Source of the DNA: Streptomyces alboflavus
Lineage (GTDB): Bacteria; Actinomycetota; Actinomycetes; Streptomycetales; Streptomycetaceae
Direction: 5' to 3'
Length of the DNA: 64,000 nt
Assembly: GCF_000716675.1 (NCBI RefSeq)
Contig: NZ_JNXT01000014.1
Location: 62,001-126,000, forward strand
In this document: piece after piece, positions 53,029 to 61,417 of the stretch
Layout of the letters: each line of letters opens with the position of its first letter
How positions within the stretch are numbered: position 1 is the stretch's first letter
Made by a program: the position numbers and the translations under genes
Notes under the pieces: model-generated
The model's database searches: none
What the model was told of the DNA's origin: nothing
The model's input: only the letters and a program-made list of their open reading frames with translations

Positions 53029-55233
53029 ATGACCCCCCTGACCACCAGTGCGTTCAACCTGCCCGACCGACTCGACGCCAAGGCCGACCCGGCGCTCATC
53101 GCCGACGACGAGCAGCACTTCGCGGCCATCGCGGAGACCCTCGCGCAGACGATCGCCGAGCTGTCCGACCGCCTGGACAGCGTGCGCAGGGCACCCGGCG
53201 GCATCGGCCGCCAGGGTCTGGACCGGGACGCGGAGGTCCACCGGCTGACCGCACGGCTGCGCGCCCTGCGCCGCTTCGGCCTTGACCTGTGCCTGGGGCG
53301 CGTCGTCGGCGCGGACGACCCCGAGCCCCTGTACGTGGGGCGGCTCGGCCTCACCGACAGCTCGGGGCGAAGGCTCCTGATCGACTGGCGCTCCCCCGCG
53401 GCCGAGCCGTTCTTCGCGGCGACGCACGCCCGTCCGATGGGCCTGGCGAGCCGCCGAAGGTACCGCTGGACCAGCGGGCGGATCAGCGACTACTGGGACG
53501 AGGTGTTCACCGCCGACGGCCTCGAGCACCACGCGGCGCTCGACGACCAGTCCGCGTTCATCGCGAGCCTCGGCAGCAACCGGTCGGAGCGGATGCGTGA
53601 TGTGCTCGGCACCATCCAGGCCGACCAGGACGCCATCATCCGCGCGGGTTCCCGCGGCGCCCTCGTCGTCGACGGCGGCCCCGGAACGGGCAAGACCGTC
53701 GTCGCCCTGCACCGCTCCGCGTACCTCCTGTACTCCGACCCCCGCCTCGGCCACCACCGGCGCGGCGGCGGCATCCTGTTCGTCGGCCCGCACGAGCCCT
53801 ACCTGGGATACGTCGCCGACGTCCTGCCCAGCCTCGGTGAGGACGGCGTCCAGACCTGCACCCTGCGGGACCTCGTCGCCGAGGGCGCGGCGGCGGAGCC
53901 CGAAGCCGACCCGGAGGTGGCCCGTCTGAAGTCGTCCGCGGGCATGGTGCGGGCCATCGAGAAGGCCGTCGCGTTCTACGAGGAGCCGCCCACCCAGGCC
54001 ATGACCGTCTCGACGCCCTGGGCCGAGGTCCGGGTGAGCGCCGACGACTGGGCCGAGGCGTTCGGGGCACCGGGCTCCGGTACTCCGCACAACGAGGCGC
54101 GGGAGCAGATCTGGGAGGAGCTCGCGTCGATCCTGATGGACAAGCAGGGGATGGACGAGGAGGAGGACGGCGTCTCACCCGAGCTGTTCCTGCGCGCGCT
54201 GCGCCAGGACCGCGACCTCGTCACGGCTCTCGACCGGGCGTGGCCGCTGCTCGAGGCCGCCGACCTGGTCTCCGACCTGTGGACGGTCCCGGCCTATCTG
54301 CGGATGTGCGCGCCCTGGCTGGACCGCGACGAGGTGCACAGGCTCCAGCGCAAGGAAGCGCCGCATGCCTGGACGGTGTCCGACCTGCCGCTCCTGGACG
54401 CGGCCCGGCAGCGGCTCGGCGACCCGGAGGCGGCCCGTCTGAAGCGCCGCAAGGCCGCCGCCGTCGCCGCCGAGCGCGAGCGCATGTCCCGCGTCATCGA
54501 CGAGATCGTCACGGCCGCCGACATCGACTCGGCCGGGGACGAGAGCGAGGGCGCGGTGCGGATGCTGCGCGGCAAGGACCTCCAGGACAGCTTGATCGAC
54601 GAGAACGCCCTGCCCACCGCCGACGCGGACCGGCTCGCGGGCCCGTTCGCGCACGTCGTCGTGGACGAGGCGCAGGAACTGACCGACGCGGAGTGGCAGA
54701 TGCTGCTCCTTCGCTGCCCGTCGCGCAGCTTCACCATCGTCGGCGACCGCGCGCAGGCCAGGCACGGGTTCACGGAGTCGTGGGAGGAGCGCCTCGGGCG
54801 GGCCGGACTCGACCGGATCAGGCCGGCCTCCCTGACCGTCAACTACCGCACCCCGGAAGAGATCATGACGGAGGCCGAGCCGGTGATCCGGGCCGCGATC
54901 CCGGACGCCAACGTGCCGACGTCCATCCGCAGCAGCGGCCTGCCCGTCGTCCACGGATCCGTCGCGGACCTCGGCACGGTCCTCGACGACTGGCTGGCCA
55001 CGCACGCCGACGGGACCGTCTGCGTCATCACCACGGGTGCCACCGAGGTCGGCGCGCTCCCGGCGACGCCCCGGGTCCGGTCTCTCACCCCGGAGCTGTC
55101 GAAGGGTCTGGAGTTCGACCTGGTCGTCCTCATCGACCCGGAGTCGTACGGCGAGGGCATCGAGGGGGCGGTGGACCGCTATGTCGCGATGACCCGGGCG
55201 ACGCAGCGGCTCGTCGTGCTCACGAGCGACTGA
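53029..55233 (+). CDS. helR: RNA polymerase recycling ATPase HelR (rifamycin resistance)
   Basis: UvrD/HelD-like ATPase of 734 residues. N-terminal coiled coil (about 25-85) that reaches RNA polymerase, FFAATHARPMGLASRRRYRW, Walker A GGPGTGKT (216-223), Walker B HVVVDEAQEL, and motif VI region EGAVDRYVAMTRATQRLVVL. The sequence and the upstream RAE match HelR, which displaces rifamycins from RNA polymerase in Streptomyces. No helicase activity is expected of the family. The ATG at 53029 has GGGAG 11 bp upstream. Monocistronic, converging on the VOC gene. Confidence 0.92.
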   Translation: MTPLTTSAFNLPDRLDAKADPALIADDEQHFAAIAETLAQTIAELSDRLDSVRRAPGGIGRQGLDRDAEVHRLTARLRALRRFGLDLCLGRVVGADDPEPLYVGRLGLTDSSGRRLLIDWRSPAAEPFFAATHARPMGLASRRRYRWTSGRISDYWDEVFTADGLEHHAALDDQSAFIASLGSNRSERMRDVLGTIQADQDAIIRAGSRGALVVDGGPGTGKTVVALHRSAYLLYSDPRLGHHRRGGGILFVGPHEPYLGYVADVLPSLGEDGVQTCTLRDLVAEGAAAEPEADPEVARLKSSAGMVRAIEKAVAFYEEPPTQAMTVSTPWAEVRVSADDWAEAFGAPGSGTPHNEAREQIWEELASILMDKQGMDEEEDGVSPELFLRALRQDRDLVTALDRAWPLLEAADLVSDLWTVPAYLRMCAPWLDRDEVHRLQRKEAPHAWTVSDLPLLDAARQRLGDPEAARLKRRKAAAVAAERERMSRVIDEIVTAADIDSAGDESEGAVRMLRGKDLQDSLIDENALPTADADRLAGPFAHVVVDEAQELTDAEWQMLLLRCPSRSFTIVGDRAQARHGFTESWEERLGRAGLDRIRPASLTVNYRTPEEIMTEAEPVIRAAIPDANVPTSIRSSGLPVVHGSVADLGTVLDDWLATHADGTVCVITTGATEVGALPATPRVRSLTPELSKGLEFDLVVLIDPESYGEGIEGAVDRYVAMTRATQRLVVLTSD

Positions 55234-55270
55234 GACCGCGAGCGCACGTGCACCCGGTGCCGGCCGTGGG

Positions 55271-55621
55271 TCAGCGGTGGCTCAGGACGTTGACCACGCG
55301 GCCGTCGGGGTCCCGTGCGAAGAACCGCCGCACGCCCCACTCCTCGTCCTGGAGCGGGTGGACGATCTCCGCGCCGCTGTCCCGCACCGCCGCGTAGGCC
55401 GCGTCCACGTCGTCGACCTCCACGCTCATGTCGGGCGTGACCGGCGCGGTCCTGTCGGCGGCTGCGTAGAGGCTGATCTGCGCCGTTGGAACGGCCGCGG
55501 AGGCGAGGGTCATGATCCAGCCGTGGTTCATGACCTCTTCGAAGCCCAGCAGGCCGTAGAACTCCCGGCTCTGCGCAGGGGCGTCCGAGGGGATGTTGGG
55601 CACGACTCGGCGAACGGACAT
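55271..55621 (-). CDS. VOC/glyoxalase-family protein
   Basis: Protein of 116 residues with paired beta-alpha-beta-beta-beta units: AQSREFYGLLGFEEVMNHGW and EWGVRRFFARDPDGRVVNVLSH. Metal residues are only partly obvious, so it may be a dioxygenase-like, lactoylglutathione lyase-like or ligand-binding member. CAGGAG lies 7 bp before the ATG at 55621. It follows the HxlR regulator by 59 bp on the same strand and may be its target. Confidence 0.87.
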   Translation of the reverse strand: MSVRRVVPNIPSDAPAQSREFYGLLGFEEVMNHGWIMTLASAAVPTAQISLYAAADRTAPVTPDMSVEVDDVDAAYAAVRDSGAEIVHPLQDEEWGVRRFFARDPDGRVVNVLSHR

Positions 55622-55680
55622 CGGGGGCTCCTGAGGGAAGACCACATCAGACGACATCCCGGGGAACGTGTCCGGGGCTG

Positions 55681-56178
55681 TCACGGGGCGAACCGCCTGC
55701 GTACGTCGGCCCGTTCGGCCAGGCGGGCCGGGAAGCCCGGGCCCATCCGGGGGCGGGTGTCCGCAGCCGTCATGGGTTCCTTGCAGTGCGCGCACACGAC
55801 CTCGGCGGCGCTGTCGTGGTCGCACGGCTCGTGCCGGAAGACGACGGGCGCGCCGTCGTCGCCGCTCAGCCAGCGGTTGCCCCAGGTGTTCATCGCGGCG
55901 AGGACCCCGAAGAAGTCCCGGCCCTTCTCGGTGAGTACGTAGTCGTGGCGCACCGGGTCGCTCTGGTACGGGCGCTTGTCGAGCAGCCCCTCGTCGACCA
56001 GGCGTCGCAGCCGGTCGGCGAGGGTGTTGCGCGCGATGCCCAGCTCCTGCTGGAACGCGTCGAACCGTGTGACTCCGTAGAAGGCCTCGCGCAGCACCAG
56101 CGGCGTCCACCAGTCGCCGAGCAGGTCCATGGTGCGCGCGATGGAACAGGGCCAATTCGCAAAGGAGGTCCGCCTCAT
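55681..56178 (-). CDS. HxlR-family regulator with a C-terminal Cys motif
   Basis: Winged-helix regulator of 165 residues. NWPCSIARTMDLLGDWWTPLVLREAFYGVTRFDAFQQELGIARNTL is the HxlR signature with Cys11, the position used for redox sensing in this family. The extra C-terminal part includes CDHDSAAEVVCAHCKEPM, which could bind zinc. Probably controls itself and the VOC gene. Confidence 0.9.
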   Translation of the reverse strand: MRRTSFANWPCSIARTMDLLGDWWTPLVLREAFYGVTRFDAFQQELGIARNTLADRLRRLVDEGLLDKRPYQSDPVRHDYVLTEKGRDFFGVLAAMNTWGNRWLSGDDGAPVVFRHEPCDHDSAAEVVCAHCKEPMTAADTRPRMGPGFPARLAERADVRRRFAP

Positions 56179-56224
56179 GGGGTCAGCATAGGAAGGGTTC
56201 GCGCACCCGTACGCCTTCTGGAGT

Positions 56225-56905
56225 TCACCGGTTCTCCTCGCGCCCCTTACGCCCCTGGTCCCGCTGGGACGGCCGGCGTTCCTTGGCGCGCCGGTGGTCC
56301 GCCACCCGTTCGCGGGTCGCGCAGCGCGGTGAGCAGTAGCGGCGCTCCGCCCCGCTGCCGCCGGTGACGTACACGTTGGCGCAGCGCGCCGACGCGCACA
56401 CTCCGCCGGGGGGCCGCTGGCGGTCCCAGACGAGGACGGCGAGGGCCATGCAGGACGACGCGAGGAACCACTCGGCCCAGGGCGCGGTGTCGGCGCTGTC
56501 GAGGTGGATGTGCCACGGCGAGCCGCCGCCGTGCGCGGTGAGCCGGACGGGGCCGCAGCCCTCGGCGAGGAGCCGGTTCAGGCGGGTCGCCGCCGCGTCG
56601 ACGCCGGGGGCGGTGAAGACCTCGCGCAGTTGGGCCGCGACGGCACGCATGTCCGCGACGTCCGCGTCCGACAGGTCCAGCGGATCGGTCTCGCCGTACT
56701 CGCGCAGGACCGCTGCGAGCGCGGCGAGCGAGTCGGCCGTGGGCTCGGCTCCGTCGTCGCCCTCGGCGCCGAGGACGTTGACGAGCGCGGCGGCGCGCTG
56801 GGCGGACCGCAGCACGGAATGGCGGGTGGACCACTCGCTCGTCGACCCGCGCTGCGGCTCGCTCTTGGACGGGATGGCGGCTGCTGCGTCGTTCGGCCTC
56901 TTCAC
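56225..56905 (-). CDS. CGNR zinc-finger (ABATE-domain) regulator
   Basis: Protein of 226 residues: an N-terminal ABATE helical domain (about 30-150) and a C-terminal CGNR zinc finger CASARCANVYVTGGSGAERRYCSPRCATRERVADHRR. Family members are stress-linked transcription regulators. GTG start at 56905. Divergent from the MFS transporter across a 56-bp region that carries a CGTTAC/GTAACG palindrome, so it is the probable regulator of that pump. Confidence 0.9.
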   Translation of the reverse strand: MKRPNDAAAAIPSKSEPQRGSTSEWSTRHSVLRSAQRAAALVNVLGAEGDDGAEPTADSLAALAAVLREYGETDPLDLSDADVADMRAVAAQLREVFTAPGVDAAATRLNRLLAEGCGPVRLTAHGGGSPWHIHLDSADTAPWAEWFLASSCMALAVLVWDRQRPPGGVCASARCANVYVTGGSGAERRYCSPRCATRERVADHRRAKERRPSQRDQGRKGREENR

Positions 56906-56914
56906 GCCCGTCAG

Positions 56915-56954
56915 GGTAACGCCCTTGGCTGCACTGCCCGTTACCTTGTAACGT
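56915..56954 (+). promoter_or_regulatory. Leaderless promoter with CGTTAC-CTT-GTAACG operator
   Basis: TTGGCT (56925-56930), 18 bp, TAACGT (56949-56954), then seven bases to the ATG. CGTTAC (56939-56944) and GTAACG (56948-56953) form a perfect palindrome over the -10; a third half-site GTAACG lies at 56916-56921. Confidence 0.6.
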
Positions 56955-56961
56955 CTTGCGA

Positions 56962-58185
56962 ATGTTAAAGCGTTACAGCATGACGTTGTATCTCACCGGT
57001 GCCACGGCCGCCCGCACCGGGGACGAGATGTCAGGGCCCGCCCTGCTCCTCGTGGGGCTCTCGGTGACGGGGTCGGCGTCGGCGGCGTCGGCGCTCCTGT
57101 CGGCGATCACCGTGTCGGCGGCCGTGGGCGGGCCGGTCTTCGGCGCGCTGCTCGACCGGGCGGCGCGTCCGGGTCGGCTCCTCGCCGGTGCGCTGGCCGT
57201 GTACTGCGCGGCGCTGCTCGTCATCCTGCTGAGCCTGGGACGGCTGCCGCTGCCCGTCGTCCTCGCCACCGCGGTGTGCGGCGGACTGCTCGGGCCCGCG
57301 CTCGCCGGTGGCTGGACCTCGCAACTCCCGTGTATGGCCGCCCAGGAGGACCTGCCGCGCGCCAACGCCCTGGACGCGCTGACGTTCAACACCGCGAGCC
57401 TTGCGGGCCCCGCGCTGGCCGGTGCGGTCGCGATGACGGCGGGCGCCTCGGTGGGTGTCGTGGTGTCCCTGGCCCTGATCGCCCTCGCGCTCCCGGCCGC
57501 GTGGACGCTCCCGACGCGCGCCCCGGCGGCCCGCGCCGAGCCGTCCCCGTCCGTCGTCGCCGACCTCTTCGCCGGCTTCGCCGCCATCGGCCGCGCCCGG
57601 CCGCTCGCCCGCGCCACCCTCACCTCCGTCGTGTCCTACGTAGGTGTCGGCATGCTGGTGACCTGCACGCCCCTGCTCGGCGAACGGGCCCTGGGCTCGA
57701 CCGGTTCGGGCACGTTCCTGCTCGCGGCCCTCGCCGCCACGTCCCTCCTCGCGAACGCGCTCCTGGCCCGCCGCCCCGATCTGCTCAGGCCCGACGCCAC
57801 GATCCTGGGCAGCGTCCTCGTCCTCGCCCTCGCGCTGCTCCTCGCCGCGACCCTGTCGCCCCTCGCCCTGTTCGCGGCGATGGCGGTGGCCGGAGCGGCG
57901 GAGGGACCGCAGTTGACCGCGCTGTTCGCGGTACGCCACCGGGAGGCCCCCGACCGGCTGCGCGGCCAGATCTTCACCACCGGCGCCAGCCTGAAGATCA
58001 CCGGCTTCGCGATCGGCGCGGGCCTCGGCGGTCCGGTCGCCACCTGGTCGCTGTCCGGCTCGCTCCTCGTGGCGGCGGGCTGCGAAGTCCTCGCCGCGCT
58101 GAGCTTCGTACTTCTCACCGTGCTCCCCGTACGTCACTCGGACGCGCCGTCGTCACACGCCTCCCGGGCGCGGGTACAGCCGTAA
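56962..58185 (+). CDS. MFS transporter with a TTA second codon
   Basis: Membrane protein of 407 residues, about 12 helices: LLVGLSVTGSASAASALLSAITVSAAVGGPVFGALLDR and RLRGQIFTTGASLKITGFAIGAGLGGPV. Most like exporters of small molecules. ATG at 56962 lacks a ribosome-binding site and is probably leaderless. Its second codon is TTA (56965-56967), which in Streptomyces needs the bldA tRNA, so export would be tied to development. Expressed opposite a CGNR regulator with a palindrome over its -10 box. Confidence 0.88.
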   Translation: MLKRYSMTLYLTGATAARTGDEMSGPALLLVGLSVTGSASAASALLSAITVSAAVGGPVFGALLDRAARPGRLLAGALAVYCAALLVILLSLGRLPLPVVLATAVCGGLLGPALAGGWTSQLPCMAAQEDLPRANALDALTFNTASLAGPALAGAVAMTAGASVGVVVSLALIALALPAAWTLPTRAPAARAEPSPSVVADLFAGFAAIGRARPLARATLTSVVSYVGVGMLVTCTPLLGERALGSTGSGTFLLAALAATSLLANALLARRPDLLRPDATILGSVLVLALALLLAATLSPLALFAAMAVAGAAEGPQLTALFAVRHREAPDRLRGQIFTTGASLKITGFAIGAGLGGPVATWSLSGSLLVAAGCEVLAALSFVLLTVLPVRHSDAPSSHASRARVQP

Positions 58186-58261
58186 CGTCCGCTGCGTCCC
58201 GTGCGGCGACGCACCGCAACGCCGCCGCCGACCAGGAGCCCGGACGGGAGCGCCGCCGCTG

Positions 58262-58777
58262 ATGCCTGCCTTACAGAACCCCTCCGCGCCGCCGGACGCG
58301 ATCGTGCTCCAGGACTACGACCACCACGGGCGGATGTGGTCGCTGGAGATCGCGACGGGGCTGCTCAGGCCCGCCTCGGGCCGCTGCCACGGGTTCGTCC
58401 ACGTGCGGGACGCGCCCGCGCGGGGCGGGCCGCCGGTCGCCGCCGCCCTGTACGCCGAGGGGCACGGCGCGGGCGTCCTCTGGCTCCAGTACGGGCCGCA
58501 GCGCTGGGACTGCGCGGCGGTGGCCGTGCGGCAGGTGTCCGAACCGGACGGCCACCGGCTCTTCACGGTGTCCGGGGAGCGCGGCCCGGAGCTGGAGCTG
58601 CGCTACCCGAAGCCGGATCCGGGGCCGGCGGACCCGGCGTACGACTGGATCGACACCGTCGCGGACGACTTCTTCCTGTGGGCCGCGGAACGGCTCGCCG
58701 ACGCCGGCACCGCGGATGCCGCGACCGCCCGGCGGGCTCTGGCGGAGCACTTCGCGACGGGGTTCCCGCCGGTCTGA
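58262..58777 (+). CDS. Hypothetical protein
   Basis: Protein of 171 residues I do not recognise. No signal peptide or membrane span. Segments GHGAGVLWLQYGPQRWDCAAVAVRQVSE and ELRYPKPDPGPADPAYDWIDTVADDFFLWAAERL suggest a compact beta-alpha cytoplasmic protein. GGGAG lies about 13 bp before the ATG. It follows the MFS gene by 76 bp and converges on the TetR gene. Confidence 0.7.
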   Translation: MPALQNPSAPPDAIVLQDYDHHGRMWSLEIATGLLRPASGRCHGFVHVRDAPARGGPPVAAALYAEGHGAGVLWLQYGPQRWDCAAVAVRQVSEPDGHRLFTVSGERGPELELRYPKPDPGPADPAYDWIDTVADDFFLWAAERLADAGTADAATARRALAEHFATGFPPV

Positions 58778-58804
58778 CGTCGGCCCGAACGCGGAGCGGC
58801 CCGG

Positions 58805-59413
58805 CTACGGCAGGATCGCCCCGAGCAGCGCCCGCGCGCACAGGTCCCGCACCTGTGCGCGCGTCAGCTCCGGCTCGTCCAGCCACTCCAGGCACACGGC
58901 GACCATGAAGGCCAGCCAGCCGCGCACCGCGAGGCGCACGGCGGGGAGTTCGGCGGCCTGGGGCGCCGTCTCGGGGTCGGCGGTGAGGGCGGCGAGGATC
59001 TGGCGCTCCTGAGCGGCGAGGCCCTGACGGTAGACCTCGCGGACCGTGGGGTCGCCCGCGGCCTCCGCCCGGTGGAAGGCGCGGAAGCCCTGGGCGTGGC
59101 CCTCGACGTACCCCAGGAAGGCGTCGAGTCCGGCGCCGAGCTGCTCGCGCACGGGAAGGCCGGGTTCGGCGGTCGTCAGGCGCAGCATGCGCTCGCTCTC
59201 GCGCTGCACGACGGCGGCGAAGAAGTCCCGTTTGGTCGGGAAGTAGTGGTAGAGGAGCCCGCGCGAGACGCCCGCGATCTCGGCGACCCGCTCGATCCAG
59301 ACGTCGTCGTAGGGGCTCTGCGCGAACAGCCGCGCCCCCACGGTGAGCAGTTGCTCCTTGCGCTCCTCGGTGCTCAGTCTGCGGCGCGTGCGCTCCTGCG
59401 GATTCGCGACCAT
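58805..59413 (-). CDS. TetR-family regulator
   Basis: Repressor of 202 residues. HTH at about 18-62: RKEQLLTVGARLFAQSPYDDVWIERVAEIAGVSRGLLYHYFPTKRDFF. The ligand domain is hydrophobic (AVRGWLAFMVAVCLEWL), fitting a lipid or fatty acid ligand. Divergent from the P450 gene, an arrangement like BM3R1 next to P450-BM3 in Bacillus megaterium. Confidence 0.92.
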   Translation of the reverse strand: MVANPQERTRRRLSTEERKEQLLTVGARLFAQSPYDDVWIERVAEIAGVSRGLLYHYFPTKRDFFAAVVQRESERMLRLTTAEPGLPVREQLGAGLDAFLGYVEGHAQGFRAFHRAEAAGDPTVREVYRQGLAAQERQILAALTADPETAPQAAELPAVRLAVRGWLAFMVAVCLEWLDEPELTRAQVRDLCARALLGAILP

Positions 59414-59522
59414 ACGAGCACCTTACTTGACGTCGGTTCAACAACAGGACCAGACTCGATGCCCTATTGAATCCACGTACAACAGGCTGGAACGAGCCCT
59501 GTGCACAAGGGAGATGGCGGTC
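59414..59522. promoter_or_regulatory. TetR-P450 divergent region
   Basis: AT-richer than its surroundings. TTGACG occurs at 59425-59430 with no good -10 after it; GGTTCAA and TTGAATCC, and two ACAACAGG copies, are possible half-sites for the TetR protein. No firm operator can be drawn. Confidence 0.35.
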
Positions 59523-60998
59523 ATGGCGCAGACGACGCAGCCGACGGGAAGTGCCGAGTCGCTGTCCGGGGACCTGCCGAGGGGATTCCGCGGCGCGGAG
59601 GCCGGCTGGCCCGAGCTGCACCGCATACCGCACCCGCCGCGCCGGCTGCCGCTGGTCGGCGACGTGCTCGGGGCGAACGTCCGCACGCCCGTGCAGGACT
59701 CGATGCGCATCGGCCGCGCCCTGGGACCCGTCTTCCGGCGCAAGGCCTTCGGCAAGGAGATCGTGTTCGTCTGGGGGGCGCGGCTCGCGGCGGACCTGGC
59801 CGACGAGGCGCGGTTCGCCAAGCACGTGGGGCTCGGGGTGGCCAATCTGCGGCCGGTCGCGGGCGACGGCCTGTTCACGGCGTACAACCACGAGCCGAAC
59901 TGGCAGCTGGCGCACGACATCCTCGCGCCCGGGTTCAGCCGTGAGGCGATGGCGGGCTATCACCCGCTGATGCTGAACGTGGCCGGGCAGCTGACGGCCC
60001 GCTGGGATGCCGCGGCCGCCGCGGGGCGGGCCGTCGACGTGGCGGGCGACATGACGAAGCTGACCCTGGAGACCATCGCCCGGACGGGGTTCGGGCACGA
60101 CTTCGGCTCCTTCGAGCGGTCCCGGCCGCACCCCTTCGTGACCGCGATGGTCGGCACGCTCTCCCACGCACAGCGGCGCAACGTCCTGCCGCCCGCGCTC
60201 GCGCCGCTGCTCCTGCGCCGGTCCGAGCGGCGCAACGCCGCCGACATGGCGTATCTGAACCGGACCGTCGACAAGGTCGTCGCGGCCCGCCGCGCGGCGG
60301 ACGCCCGGGACGCCCCCGGCGACCTGCTCGACCGGATGCTCGACGTCGCCCACCCGGACACCGGGGAGCGCCTGTCGGCGGAGAACATCCGGCGTCAGGT
60401 CATCACCTTCCTCGTCGCGGGGCACGAGACGACGTCGGGCGCTCTGTCCTTCGCGCTGCACTATCTGGCGGGCCATCCCGAGGTGTGCGCCCGCGCGCGG
60501 GAGGAGGTCGAGCAGGTGTGGGGGCGGACGGAGGTGCCCGCGTACGAGCAGGTGGCCAAGCTCCGTTACGTACGCCGGGTGCTCGACGAGTCGCTGCGGC
60601 TGTGGCCGACCGCACCGGCGTTCGCACGGGAGGCGGTGCGCGACACGGTGCTCGACGGGACGCACCCGATGCGCCGTGGCGCGTGGGCGCTGGTCCTGAC
60701 GATGCTGCTGCACCGGGACGAGGAGGCGTGGGGCGACCGGCCGGAGGCGTTCGACCCCGACCGGTTCACGCCGGCCGCGGTGCGCGCCCGGCCGCCGCAC
60801 GTCTTCAAGCCGTTCGGCACGGGCGCGCGGGCCTGCATCGGCCGTCAGTTCGCCCTGCACGAGGCGACGTTGGTGCTCGGGCTCCTGCTGCGGCGCTACG
60901 ACCTGGTGCCGGACGCGGACTACCGGCTGCGGGTCGCCGAGCGGCTCACGCTCATGCCGGAGGGGCTGCGGCTGCGGCTCGTCCGCCGGGCGGGGTGA
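59523..60998 (+). CDS. Cytochrome P450, P450-BM3 haem-domain-like (CYP102/CYP147 type) without reductase
   Basis: Haem monooxygenase of 491 residues. I-helix FLVAGHETTSGALSFAL, ExxR in VLDESLRLWPTAPAF, and haem loop FKPFGTGARACIGRQFALHEATLVLG with Cys438. RPVAGDGLFTAYNHEPNWQLAHDILAPGFSREAM also follows P450-BM3, a fatty-acid hydroxylase. Unlike CYP102 enzymes it ends after the haem domain and no FMN/FAD reductase follows, so it needs separate redox partners. AAGGGAG lies 9 bp before the ATG at 59523 and abuts another ATG at 59514. Probably repressed by the divergent TetR. Confidence 0.9.
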   Translation: MAQTTQPTGSAESLSGDLPRGFRGAEAGWPELHRIPHPPRRLPLVGDVLGANVRTPVQDSMRIGRALGPVFRRKAFGKEIVFVWGARLAADLADEARFAKHVGLGVANLRPVAGDGLFTAYNHEPNWQLAHDILAPGFSREAMAGYHPLMLNVAGQLTARWDAAAAAGRAVDVAGDMTKLTLETIARTGFGHDFGSFERSRPHPFVTAMVGTLSHAQRRNVLPPALAPLLLRRSERRNAADMAYLNRTVDKVVAARRAADARDAPGDLLDRMLDVAHPDTGERLSAENIRRQVITFLVAGHETTSGALSFALHYLAGHPEVCARAREEVEQVWGRTEVPAYEQVAKLRYVRRVLDESLRLWPTAPAFAREAVRDTVLDGTHPMRRGAWALVLTMLLHRDEEAWGDRPEAFDPDRFTPAAVRARPPHVFKPFGTGARACIGRQFALHEATLVLGLLLRRYDLVPDADYRLRVAERLTLMPEGLRLRLVRRAG

Positions 60999-61150
60999 GC
61001 GCGGGGCTCCGGCCGGGGCGGACGGGGCGGCTCGCGCGCCGGTCGCGGGGCACGCGCGCGTGGTGGTTGAAGGGCAATTGTCAGACCCGTGCGCAAGAGT
61101 GGGGGTTGCACCTTCGACCTTGGTGACCGCGCGCAAAGGAGCCCACCGAC

Positions 61151-61417
61151 ATGACCGGCACGACACACCCCGAACTGGCCGCGGCACAGGCGTGCTTGCG
61201 CCTCCTCCACACAGCACGCGCCGCCCTGTCCGGACCCGTGACGGCGCAGACCGCGGCGCTGCTCGCCGTGCCGATCGCGGACGCCGACGAGGCCCTCAGC
61301 CGCGCGGGCTTCGCGGGCAACGAGGCGGCGCTCCTGAACAGGATCTACGACCTGTCGCCACCCGCGTCGGCATCCGATCCCGCCCCCGCCCCTCGCCCCG
61401 AGGGGAGCCTGCGGTGA
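61151..61417 (+). CDS. Small hypothetical protein
   Basis: Helical protein of 88 residues, not recognised: ELAAAQACLRLLHTARAALSG and VPIADADEALSRAGFAGNEAALLNRIYDL. AAAGGAG lies 8 bp before the ATG, and its stop overlaps the GST gene start (GTGA), so they are coupled. It may be a partner of that enzyme. Confidence 0.75.
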   Translation: MTGTTHPELAAAQACLRLLHTARAALSGPVTAQTAALLAVPIADADEALSRAGFAGNEAALLNRIYDLSPPASASDPAPAPRPEGSLR

